NCBI GenBank assembly: GCA_037783545.1
Contig: JBBELK010000482.1
Span: forward strand, 620,001 to 684,000
DNA: 64,000 nucleotides
Direction of reading: 5' to 3'
From: Henricia sp. BOLD:AAB3569
Lineage: Eukaryota > Echinodermata > Asteroidea > Spinulosida > Echinasteridae
Below are positions 19,694 to 31,500 of the stretch, piece after piece (the first letter of the stretch is position 1; every line of letters starts with the position of its first letter). A model generated the notes under the pieces. That model made no database searches, was not told the DNA's origin, and was given only the letters and a program-made list of their open reading frames with translations. The translations under genes were made by a program, and so were the position numbers.

Positions 19694-20993
19694 CAAACTG
19701 AGTGACAACATGTGACCGTTCCTTTTACCTCTTTTCCTCCCAAATACCAAATAATTCATACTTACAATTCAAATAGTGATGGAACAATGATTATGTATGG
19801 TACATTTCTGTACAATTCAAATTCAAAACATATCCTGCCTGGAAAAGCACTGATGTCTAACAGACAAGAATTTAAACGCCCATGTATCAGTATCATTTGC
19901 AAGATATTTGGGTTTTTTTGTTTACAAATTGCTCGAATAATGGAAGTTGGCAAACAAGCCTGCAGAAATTTTAGAAACATAAATGCAGCAATGCATCAGA
20001 AAAACATGGTTTTTGTGTTAAGTGATTGGTAAAATGTTGTCTACATACATTTCTGTCCATCAAAGTACCATCATGGACATAGGCTGTGGGCCGAAGGTGA
20101 AAAAGTGCTCTAGAAGTGGGAGAATGCTCCTGTCAAAGGCATGAACTGTACACCAAAATGTAGCGTTTGATGCACATATTCAGAAAAATTAATGTTTACG
20201 TGAAAATACTAGTTCATGTAGCTGAAATCCACATTTCGCGACTCTTTATACCATGTAAACAATTTTTACAAGTTTTCTATATTTCTGCTGTTCATAATCT
20301 TTCAAGCGATCATTCCCGGGGTCAGTGCACACTGTATATTTGTTCGTGAGAACAAGGCTAAAACTGCACTCGTGACCATTCCCCGGTTAAGTACATACTC
20401 GATCATTTCTCAGCACAGAATAGTGATTAAAGCTCCATAAATGATGATTTTACAAAATGAACCAGTGTTTTCACATGAACATTGATGATTTAATCTTTTT
20501 AACTGTGAATCCTTAACATCATGGTTTAAAAATTTATTCACCTTCAGGCAGGAGTACTCGAACAAGATATCAGCCTTCGGCCCACGGCCTAACAGAAATA
20601 AATTAATGTGGTGTTTGTTACCATTGCTAACAACATTTTGAGTAAGTTATTTCTTGTCAACTCATGAAGTATTTTTTGGGTCATTGCAAATGATACAATG
20701 GGCCTTTAAAGACTTGTTCATCCGAAGAAAGTCTTACTATACTACACCCAGCATGAAATATACTGTACAGAAGCCTGTAACTGGGCACGGTCTTTAAAAT
20801 AAGTTAAAATATAGTAAAACTACAATCGTTTTAAATAGCAGGGATAAAAATTGAAAGGCACCACATAATACCTTCATGGAATGGCTGGTGAAATAATACA
20901 TACAGGTGATTTTGGAGGGAACTTAGCATAAATTTGCAAGAGTTCTGACAAGGGGTGGGTATGTTAACCAAAGAATCGCAATTCCATTAAGAT

Positions 20994-20999
20994 TTTATT
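20994..20999 (-). terminator. Candidate GPSM polyadenylation signal
   Basis: AATAAA on the minus strand about 1.4 kb past the GPSM stop. It is one of few such hexamers between the stop and the intergenic repeats. AT-rich sequence yields this hexamer by chance, so it is only a candidate. Confidence 0.15.
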
Positions 21000-22039
21000 T
21001 CATATTTTTCACAAGGAAAGCGTTAAATATACTTGGTGTGTTTAAGTGCATGTACATCGACTAACCTACACAGTTGTGCCGACGACAACCCAATTATTGT
21101 CACCGAGCGGCACTAAATGCCCATTGCCACACACGTTTTTAATATTGTGGAAATTATCGAAGGCTGAATACTCTTGCAGAAATCCAGTATTTCAGCTTCA
21201 GAATTGCTAGATAATTTTTTAGAATCGGTAAGCTATCACTGGGAATCAAATCTAGATCTTTCTAGGGAAATCGATTCCCAGTAAAAACCAATTCCTCAAA
21301 ATCTGGAATTGCGATTTTGATTCTTAAAGTGAAATAGATTCTACTCGACTCTAGCGTGGAAGTGCCCAAGCCTAATTCAAACCCTCTCAACCACTAAGCA
21401 AGCTAGCCATTTCATGGCATTTGTACAAATTTACATGGATGAAAACAGTAAGCATAACAAGGAATTTAACACCCATTTTACCGGTATCTCACAGACTCAA
21501 ATTCACATTTGACGTTCTCACACACACTAAAATCATGAACACCTATGCTACAAACTTCATGTACATGTACATACACACGCACCTTCACTAGTGAATTGCA
21601 TACAGAGATTTCTATGGTTGGTGGGTTTTTGGGTGGGGCTGGTTTGGGTGGGTTTTTGGGTGGGGTGGGGTTTTGTTGGGGCAAGGTGGGGATTTTGTTA
21701 ATGGGCGAAGTAATTGGTTTTTTGAAAAGGGGTCGTGTGAAAAACCTATGGGTACACAACACAAGAATTATTTTTGTGAAATCTGTGAAAATATGGTGCT
21801 ACACCTTCGAACAATATATACACAGTCGGTAAACAAACTTTGAGATCTGGTTTCCCGTCTAAGACTTGGATCTAACGCGTGTATAGTGAATGTGTTGGGG
21901 CTCATACTACTTTGTGTGGTCTGTTGGTTTTCTGTACAGTTATGGTTCCAATCCCAGACAAAAATGCTGATTTTTGTTTTTTCAACGTCACTTTCTTGGT
22001 GAGGTCTGGCATCCATTTCAATTTCGCTCTGAGCTCTTG

Positions 22040-22404
22040 TAGTGGTGCACAGATTTACTGTGTTCTACTTTGGATCAGACTGCTTATTCGGGTATGGTAC
22101 CCATCCAAAACTTGAACAGATTGAATGCGTTCTGTTCGGGACCAGACTTTTTGCTCAGTTCAGGGGCCAGACTATTTGTTTCGGTCTGGTGTCCATCTCA
22201 AACTCAGCACTCACGATGTGTTCTGTTCAGGGGCCAGACTATTTGTTTTGGTCTGGTTTCCATCTCAAACTTAGGACTCACAATGGTGTTCTGTTCAGGG
22301 TGTTCTGTTCAGGCTGTTCATCCAGGTCTGGTTCCCATCTCAAGCTTGCTCCGAGTCTACTGGCACCACTGCATCAATGGACAGTGTTCCGTTCAGTGGC
22401 CAGA
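22040..22404 (-). repeat. GPSM 3' UTR start made of about 67-bp tandem repeats
   Basis: Immediately after the GPSM stop, the plus strand repeats GTTCAGGGGCCAGACTATTT followed by a GGTCTGG...CCATCTCAAACT block. Two clean copies are 67 bp apart (22165 and 22232), with degenerate copies on both sides. The core also matches the sequence spanning the stop codon at 22398-22410. The plus-strand ORFs here are repeat artefacts. Confidence 0.75.
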
Positions 22405-22569
22405 CTATTTTGAGTTTTTTGACTTATCTGAGGGTCCCTTGTCGGCTCGTTGTGCATCCATTCTTTTAGACTGGACCCGTTGAATCAAAGCAAAGAAATC
22501 TTCGTCTGGTACAGTAGGAGCGGGTTGCAAGACAGGGGGCTCACTCCTCTGGTCGTTTATCCTCGAACT
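22405..22569 (-). CDS. GPSM2: GPSM last coding exon: rest of GoLoco 3, GoLoco 4 and stop
   Basis: The 165-bp exon encodes SSRINDQR (end of GoLoco 3), a proline-rich spacer, TVPDEDFFALIQRVQSKRMD with AQR (GoLoco 4), and the tail KGPSDKSKNSK followed by TAG at 22405-22407. The acceptor follows a pyrimidine-rich tract (ttgtttttgtacag). The C-terminal tail is shorter than in human LGN, which continues well beyond GoLoco 4. The stop codon lies inside sequence related to the tandem 3' UTR repeat. Confidence 0.96.
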   Translation of the reverse strand, partial: SSRINDQRSEPPVLQPAPTVPDEDFFALIQRVQSKRMDAQRADKGPSDKSKNSK

Positions 22570-25500
22570 CTGTACAAAAACAAGAAAATAAATAAAGTTG
22601 AAATGTTGAATTTGTCAGCACTGGGAATACACCAGTCATCCCTATTATATATTCTGTGCTGTAGTCAAAACTATCTCGGTGCCATCACAAGGCCCTGCAA
22701 GTCCCCTCAACTCTATGGGTCTCAGTGCTGTAGTCAAGGCTTTCACCGGGCCATCACAAGGCCCTGCAAGTCCTCACAACTCCATGGGTCTCAGTGCTGT
22801 AGTCAAAACTATCTCGGTGCCATCACAAGGCCCTGCAAGTCCCCTCAACTCCATGGGTCTCAGTGCTGTAGTCAAGGCTTTCACCGGGCCATCACAAGGC
22901 CCTGCAAGTCCTCACAACTCCATGGGTCTCAGTGCTGTAGTCAAGGCTTTCACTAGGCCACCACAAGGCCCTGCAAGTCCTTACAACTCCATGGGTCTCA
23001 GTGCTGTAGTCAAGGCTTTCACCGGGCCATCACAAGGCCCTGCAAGTCCTCACAACACCATGGGTCTCAGTGCTGTAGTCAAGGCTTTCGCTTGGCCATT
23101 ACAAGGCCCTGCAAGTCCTCACAACTCCATGGGTCTCAGTGCTGTAGTCAAGGCTTTCACCGGGCCATCACAAGGCCCTGCAAGTCCTCACAACTCCATG
23201 GGTCTCAGTGCTGTAGTCAAGGCTTTCACTAGGCCACCACAAGGCCCTGCAAGTCCTTACAACTCCATGGGTCTCAGTGCTGTAGTCAAGGCTTTCACCG
23301 GGCCATCACAAGGCCCTGCAAGTCCTCACAACTCCATGGATCTCAGTGCTGTAGTCAAGGCTTTCGCTTGGCCATTACAAGGCCCTGCAAGTCCTCACAA
23401 CTCCATGGGTCTCAGTGCTGTAGTCAAGGCTTTCACTAGGCCATCACAAGGCCCTGCAAGTCCTCACAACTCCATGGGTCTCAGTGCTGTAGTCGAGGCT
23501 TTCACTAGGCCATCACAAGGCCCTGCAAGTCATCACAACTCTATGGGCCTGAGTGTTGTAGTCAAGGCTTTCACTAGGCCATCACAAGGCCCTGCAAGTC
23601 CTCACAACTCCATGGGTCTCAGTGCTGTAGTCAAGGCTTTCACTAGGCCATCACATGGCCCTGCAAGTCCTCACAACTCCATGGGTCTCAGTGCTGCAGT
23701 CAAGGCTCTCACTAGGCATCACAAGGCCCTACAAGGCCCTGCAAGTCCTCACAACTCCATGGGTCTCAGTGCTGTAGTCAAGGCTTTAACTAGGCCAACA
23801 CAAGGCCCTGCAAGTCCTCACAACTCCATGGGTCTCAGTGCGGTAGTCAAGGCTTTCACTGGGCCATCACAAGGCTCTGCAAGTCATCACAACTCCATGG
23901 GTCTCAGTGCTGTAGTCAAGGCTTTCACAAGGCCATCACAAGGCCCTGGTTCTCAGTAAAAGCTTGTAGACATTTTAAAAAAAAGGTAGTGCTATTGTGG
24001 AAATATTGTACCCTCCCCCTTTAACAAGTTGTGTAATAACGGCCAAATTCTCAAAATCTAGAACAGGAAATTAAATATTTTACCCTACCTACTTCAGCTT
24101 AGAAAGATGGTGCAGATAACATCTTCACAGGCGATTTATAACTAGGTGAAGTCTACTGAATGTGGGTGGGTGGGTGTACGTGATGTTTTTCTTACTAACA
24201 TAATTTGTGCACGTGCACGTGCACATTGATTAAAAGTTTGGAACTAAAGATTTGAAACGATTCACAAAGGTTAAAATCTGAGAATATCTCCAAATTATCC
24301 CTTCGATAATGTCAACAATTTGAATTAAAATCCTTAATTACATTTGCAGACAAATTTGTGTGGATATAAAATTATGAAGTCTTACTTTGAATTTAATGTA
24401 ATTGAAAAAAATTGAGGAAAAACAAATTTGATTTATGGTATTCTATAATGAAAATTCAACTATAAAATACCCAGCAAATTCAATTTATAATCAATTCGCT
24501 GAAATCCAAGTATTAACAGTCGGATATTTAACATGTTTTGTTTTTTACCCCACAGCAAAAACCTAACAGGAATTGTGACGTCAAACATACGTGTGTTTCC
24601 GAGGACTTCAATTTCCTGAACGACAGAAACACACCGCGTGCTTTCAAAACACCTGATTGATTCGAGTGTAACCAAACAGCGATAACAGGTTTTAATATTC
24701 ACCCTTAGATTAAACGACTTCACGTGTTTGCATTTTGTTTATGATTAACTTGGGACTTGCGTAAGTTGTTGAAATACCGGTAGGTGATTAGTATCCATTT
24801 GCGAGTTATCAGCAAAATCCAAAAGGGTTGATGTTTTAATTTAAAATATAAACATGTAATCTTTGGAATCTACTGTACTCAATATTTTGAACTACATGTA
24901 CTTCTTTGTTTGCAAATGTAGTATGTATAATAGGCCGTATTGAATAGCTGCCATCTTGTAGGACAACTTTTGTTATTTAAATTGGTGAACAATGTAATGT
25001 GAATGAATGTGTTTATCAGGTACAATCTCCCAAAGCCAATAATGAATGAATTTCCCTTTTTTTCTCTTCAAATAACTGGTCTAAACTGGCATCTCATTAG
25101 CATGTCAAAGAAATGATTAATGAATATGCATGTTCATGCAAATGAACGATTAATATGTATATTTTATGCAAATAACTGAAAAATTAGTGTTTTATGCAAA
25201 TGACGGTCTAACCTGGCATCTCATTATCATATCAAAATGTAAATCATTCCAAGCAATGATTAATGAATATGCATGTATTATGCAAATGAATGATTAATAA
25301 ATATGTATATGGTATGCAAAATGAATGAATAATGAGGTGTTTTATTCAAATGACTGTTCTAACCTGACATCTCATTAGCATATCAAAGAAGTCATCATCT
25401 GGGACCCCCTGTCCGCCCTTATGCAACAGTTGTCCCAAGACCTCTTCGCTGTTCGTCTTAAGACCTGGCAGATTACACATGCTGGACCGCTGTTCGTTTA

Positions 25501-28500
25501 AACGACTCCGCTGGAAGCTGGCAATCTGATTCATCAGTTCCTCTTTCATGGGATAATCTGGAGAGAAAAAAAGTAAGAAAATAAAAATTAGTGACGAATT
25601 ACAATGTTCTTCGGCTTTTTTCAATTCACCTTTTGGTTAGCGTTGAACCCCACCATTGTCAAGGTTGCTTGTAGTACGTGTAAACTCTACCGGAATATAG
25701 ATTCAGCAATTTGCGCTTCTGCAGTGCGCGCCAAGATAGATTTAAATGACAAATCTAGTGCCAGTTCTGCAACACAAAACCGCCGAATGCATTTGCTGTG
25801 TGCACAATTAGCAATGACTTTTACGGTTGGAAAGGCAGATTGATCCCAAATCGAGATGAATTATAAACGTGGCAAAATTCCAAATTTGCAGTTGCGATGA
25901 AAATGCTTGGTCTGTATCCACCTTACTTTCGAGGTATCCACCTGTTTCGAGAGTGAAGGCAGTGTATAAACTTTGAAAGTTGGAGAAATAACAGAAAACT
26001 GGACAATGGAGAGTTAACGGCAAGCAGTTTCTTCTGCAGTAACACCCCCTTTACATTCGATTCGCCTTTGCCGAATCGAACTCCGCAATTTCCAAAAAGG
26101 GGAGTTGAAGCCGGGTAGGCACTAAGTGTAAACGCAAAAGGTGAATTGAAAAAGGCGGATCAGACCCGGGTCTGATTCGCCTTTTTCAAGTCACCTTTGG
26201 GGTAGGGTTGAACCCCGCAATTGCGGAGTTGAACCCTGCAATCGTCAAGGTCGCTTGTAGTGTAAACGCTACCCGAATACAGATTCGGCAATTTGAGTGT
26301 CCTTGGGGCGGTGCCCGCAGTGTAGTAGATTTAATTGACCAATCTGGCACTAGTGCAGCAACACCTAACAGCTCACGCATGCACTGCAGTTACATTTAGT
26401 GGTGACTTTTGCGGTTTCTGAAGCTAGTTGAAGTGATTTGGGCTGTAGTGTAAACGCGGCAAATGTTCAGTTTTGTGGTCGCAATAAAAATGCTGGATCT
26501 GTATCCACCTTTGCCGTTTCGAGTGTAAACACGGTGTAAGATATATCCATGACTGATTGGGAAAATAGTTTTTCTTCCAATCCCATCTAAAAGCAAATTT
26601 TCAAGAGCAACAGGTGCATCAATATTTCACACTGCCGACGTCACAATTTCACGCTGCTACATCCGTTTGTTTGTAGCCAACTGACAAATACAAATACTGG
26701 ACACAAAAAAAGATTTAAAAAACAGCTGCCTTATGTCAGGACCGAACAGCGTTAAAGTGTATAAATCCTGGTCTACGTAACTGGGGATAAAAACTTCATA
26801 GTTCCTCGGCATTTATCTGAAATCTTAAACACCGATTACAAGAAAGGAAAACTGTCGCAAACAGCGTTATCTTCATGTGTTATCGAGGATGTGTATGATC
26901 AAAACCAACCTGTGTATAAGTCAGCTCAGTACCTCATCTACGTTCCGAGAAAACATTGAAAAACCGTACACACTTTCAGGAAATTGCGTGAAGCCATCGA
27001 TCGTCTACATATATACGTTAAAAAATTTAATATTCAAGCTAGCTACAATAACACCACTGCATGGTACTGCCATTTTGGCAATCTTTTGCAGATTGTGGGC
27101 TTAGATATTCTACAACCAATTCCTAATTCCTACCCTTTTTTCGTCGCCAACTCCTCATTTTTCCAAAGACCACCGACACAAAATTACAGAAAAACTCGTC
27201 CACAAGACAAAGCTTGCCTCAAAACGACACCAGGACGTTGTTTAAAATCCACAGACAAATCTTCCGCAGCCCGAGTGATTTTGTTTCTGAAGCTCTGCCA
27301 AATATTTGGAAACAAATTCTAAAGGCTTTATACAATCCGAAGATAACGCAGTTCCCGAAGCAGTTCGCATGGAGGCGTTGTTAAAAGGAAGGGAATGAGA
27401 TATTTAACGTCACGCAACCGTCACGTGTCGCCCACCCACTTTCTGATAAAATATTCAGTATTTGCGGACTTTGCGAAAAAGTTCAATCGATATTTGTGTC
27501 GGAAAGAACACACAGAAATTGTTCAAATAGAATTTAACATAAATAGGATAAATAGATTGATTCAGGAATGATTTAAAATCACCACAAAAAATTCCAAAAC
27601 TACTTATTTTGGACAATGGTGGTGCAATGTGTCTTTTGGTAATTCATGTGATCTACTCAAATTGGGCACTTTAAATAAAGTTTAGCTTTATTAAGGATAA
27701 TTCTATCGAAAGCTTTGCACATAAACTATTGAAGCCATCCACCGTGTTGCTAAACCTCAGCAGAACTGATCCAGTAAAAATCCCCATAAAAGCATAGGAG
27801 TCGGCCCAACTTGTGTTTACAGTCCACTTTTTTCAGGCACTCTTCAAAAACAAGGGTTGCGAAAACCAGTTCATAGAAAATGTGTGTTTCGTAAAATCAC
27901 TGGAAACAACAAAAACAGATTTTGAATTCTGCTTTTGTCCCAACTTGGGCATGCACCATTTAACACGTGGCAATTTTTAGTTTGAAGTGTTTGCGTCCGT
28001 GTTTTTGGCAGAATAACATCAAACACCAGCTTGGCAGTTCAAATTGAAACAGGTGGCTGAAATCTATTTTGAGCTGGACTATCCGATACTTCACTGTAGT
28101 AGGTTTTTATACTTCTACAGTCCTGTTTGAACAGTCTAAGGTTGCCGTAAATGCTGATGGACACTCGTGAACACTGATGGAGCTTCGGTAGAGTTTCGGT
28201 CAAAACAATGACATGTGGTTGCAACATCCAATCAACATCACCGGAACCATGATGGGGTACGAAACATTGACAGATTCCCGGTGTGCAAAATTGAAAACAT
28301 CATCCATTAAAATGGTAACTACTACATTATGAATTCAACACACAGCATCATACGTCTGATGAAAAACAACTAACTGCTGGCCAAGCAATTCTAACACATC
28401 TACCGGTAATTACCATCATAATTAGCTTACCAGATAAGGCATAATTAAATTTAAAAACCTGATAAGAGGTAATTAAGCCACCATAAGGAGGTCTATGTTT

Positions 28501-31500
28501 ACTTAACAATATCGACCTGTTAGGGAACCAACATAATGTTAAGACTCAGTATGCCATTAAAAATCATTAATTTGCAATAAAGAAAATACAGGCAACAGAA
28601 CCATACCGGTACAGATTATGCCAAGTATTAAAGATATTTGTGCTACGCAATTATTTTTTTGATAGATAACATGTTTTTTTGTAAAAATATTCAGAAAAAG
28701 TTATAGTCGTAACATATCTGCATGTACATGTACATGTACATGTATTAAGGCACATACGTGTGGATATTTTGGTACATTGTATGTGAGGATATTTTGATTA
28801 AGAATGCGACAATTTGAAGGCAGCCTAATCTCTATATTGAAAGCCAGGGCACAATTTCTTAAAGGAGAAGTATTCCCCCAAAAAACCGAAGGACATTGTG
28901 ATAAACAACTGCAACTCATACATTATTGTTAGCGACGAACACAAAATATGACCCACTGAAAAGTCAATACGAACTTCACAAAAAATGGCAAAAAAATTGC
29001 GCCACTATTTTGTCTGAAAAATGGACGAAGAATTACATTTTTGTGTTCAACTTCTGAAATCCCCCAAAACACTTTCATATTATCAGCACAGTGGCTAGTG
29101 AAACAAACTACCCGCTCTACCTTCAAAAGGGTGCACATAGATCCGCAGTAAAGACATCCAAGTTCTGATAAAGTACCTTGCTTAAGAACACAGAAACCAT
29201 GGACAAAATGACACAATCATCTCTTGCCAACTCTGAGAAATCTGGATGAATCATTTGTGTTAAGTCTCTCCACACCTAGGTCCTCAACAGAAACGAACAA
29301 GTTCTAATAAAGTACTTTGCTTAAGAACACGAACACCATAGTTTTAACAAGGGGGAAAATGACATCTCTTACCGAAGAAACTCGAAGAAATCTGGACGAG
29401 TTGTCTCATTTGTGGAAGGATATTATTTTAGTATCTTCACACTTAGATCCTCAGAAAAATCAAACAAGTTCTGATAAATTACCTTGCTTATAAAAGAACA
29501 CAGACATCATGGTTAAAGCCAGGGCAAAGTGATACAATCATCTCTTACCAACTTGAAGAAATCTGGATGAGTTGTTTCATTTGTTGAAGGATGTAAGCTC
29601 GAGTCTCTCCACGCACAGAGGCAGATAAACCTTGTGATCTTGGCGATGTTAAACAGTTTTTTTTATAATCAAGTGATCGTAGCTGAAGCACCCTTAGTAT
29701 GTAAGAGAGTAGGTTCCGTGTTCCTTCGTTTCACAGACACAGACGTTGCATTTAATTGCAGTTTAAACACTGAGCCCTTCTCTGCAGACGATATGGCATT
29801 AAAACCATTTGTTGTATTCTGAAGAATTCCTCTCACTGGGAAAATCACCGCCGGAAACTGAGATTCCACTCGAAAAATCAGACATGCATAATCAGACGAG
29901 GAGAAACGAAGAGATTACCCTAAAAGGGAAGGTCGTGGGAGTTAAATTAAACACCCACCGGCTTTGACCAACTGAGAATCAGCGATAGAATTTCCAATTT
30001 TTTTTGTCTCCATGTCGTCTCAAGTCCCACAAAATGATGTAAGGATAAGCACGCTCCGCCTTGTGCAAAAATCAATCACGGGTATAGTGATGACAATGTT
30101 CGAGTGGCTGACGGTTGCGGGAGCATTCAACTGGCATAGTCGAGAGACTTGTTCAAATGCTTTTTGCATAAGATCTCCAGACACTAGCTTCCGAAGGCCG
30201 TATTTGATACAGCCCTTTCCGGAACTGTTCAAATTCTTTGGGAAAAAAGGAAATATGATTTTTTTTCCGTAATGATCATATCTAGAAAGTTTAATTATTA
30301 AAATCACCTGCAAAAAAAGAGAAATTATTCTCTTTCAGACTAGTTCAAGTCTATCAATAGACTCTCTCGACATTTCTGCCGCACACTGCCCCAGGTCGTT
30401 ATTGAGGGTTCCTGATCTAAATCTATACCTTTGCGGTACGAGCGAAAGAAAATATAAACTAAAAAAAACCAAAAAAAAACTGCGATACAGAGCTATGTCG
30501 AGAATAAGCCCAGACAAAATGCTAATAGAATTTAGTGCAGTGATCTCATTACGATTGTAGTACGCGTATAAAAAGCAGGCAAGGCTGGTTTAGTACACGT
30601 ACCAGACCCGTGTACTTCATAATCCACCTAATTGTGCAAAAACCCTTAAGCTTAAATTTGTCGTGACGTCAACGGTCTACTGGATTTACTCCCAAACTGG
30701 AATGCACACTGCGCATGTCGCCTAATAAATAATGAACTACATGGACGTAGAGAGAACGAAAATAATTTGCATTTTGTCAATTTATCATGACAATCTGGCA
30801 CTTTGAAATTTTTAGCGAGTTTTACTGAATTTTTAAGATTTCGGGAAAATTGTGTAAAATTTTTATTATTAACACTGGCCGCAATGTCTGTAAAGTGTTA
30901 TAAGATCTTTCAACAGAAATACATTTTGAGATATGTTAAGCCTGTATCCCACTGGGGTTGCGACTGTTTGGCGACATTTGCAAAATTTTTGTCTGTTTGT
31001 GGAGGTCGTCATGATGTCGCGGGAATTTAGAAGTGTTCAAACATTTGTTTGCGACAGCTGTGGTCGCAAAGGTTTTGAAATGTGCACCAAATTTTCTGCA
31101 GAATGTCTTCAGATTGTCTTAAAAATAAGGGGGAAAAATTCATGAAACAATCACGAAATAGTCAGCAGAATGTCTTCAGAATGTCATCAGACATTTATAA
31201 GACATTTTGAAGACTTTTTGCATAATTCCCGCCCATTCTGTGCATGCGCAGTCAGTACTGCCATCTTGACAACATCAGACACAAGAGTACATGCCAAGAC
31301 AAATCTGTTGTCTTTGATTCAGTGGGACTGCAACTCTGTTCACGTACTTTGTCTTGAAACAGTCGGGTTGGGGGATGACAGTCGTTATGCTCAAGGGCTT
31401 TCTCAAATGCCAGCGAAAAGGTTTTGAGATGTAATGTAATACAAACTAAGAAAAAAATAATATAATAATTATAATAATGGTGGATTCTTATATAGCGCAC

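Larger units (their letters stand above)
13772..22039. other. Intergenic region between GPSM 3' end and recognised KYAT exons
   Basis: It holds the repeats listed separately and probably the KYAT promoter and first exon(s), which I could not place. At 17100-17420 is a non-repeat, moderately GC-rich stretch with AAAATGGCGGCGCCC (YY1-like, typical of promoters) and a small hairpin at about 17104-17140. Segments 18160-19000 and 20030-21480 show no gene; 21600-21700 is a GGGTGGGTTTTT G-rich tract. Confidence 0.5.

Noticed and set aside
22042..22483. Plus-strand ORFs of 123 and 137 codons
   Set aside because: They are antisense to the GPSM last exon and 3' UTR repeat, and their similar wording in two frames comes from the tandem repeat.
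22679..23959. 426-codon plus-strand ORF with 23-residue repeats as a protein gene
   Set aside because: It is the automatic consequence of a 69-bp (3 x 23) tandem repeat without stops in one frame. It lies inside the last intron of GPSM on the opposite strand, and a second frame is also open over part of it.
22658..23959. CRISPR-like array
   Set aside because: Units are contiguous without unique spacers, repeats are 69 bp, and the host is clearly an animal genome.
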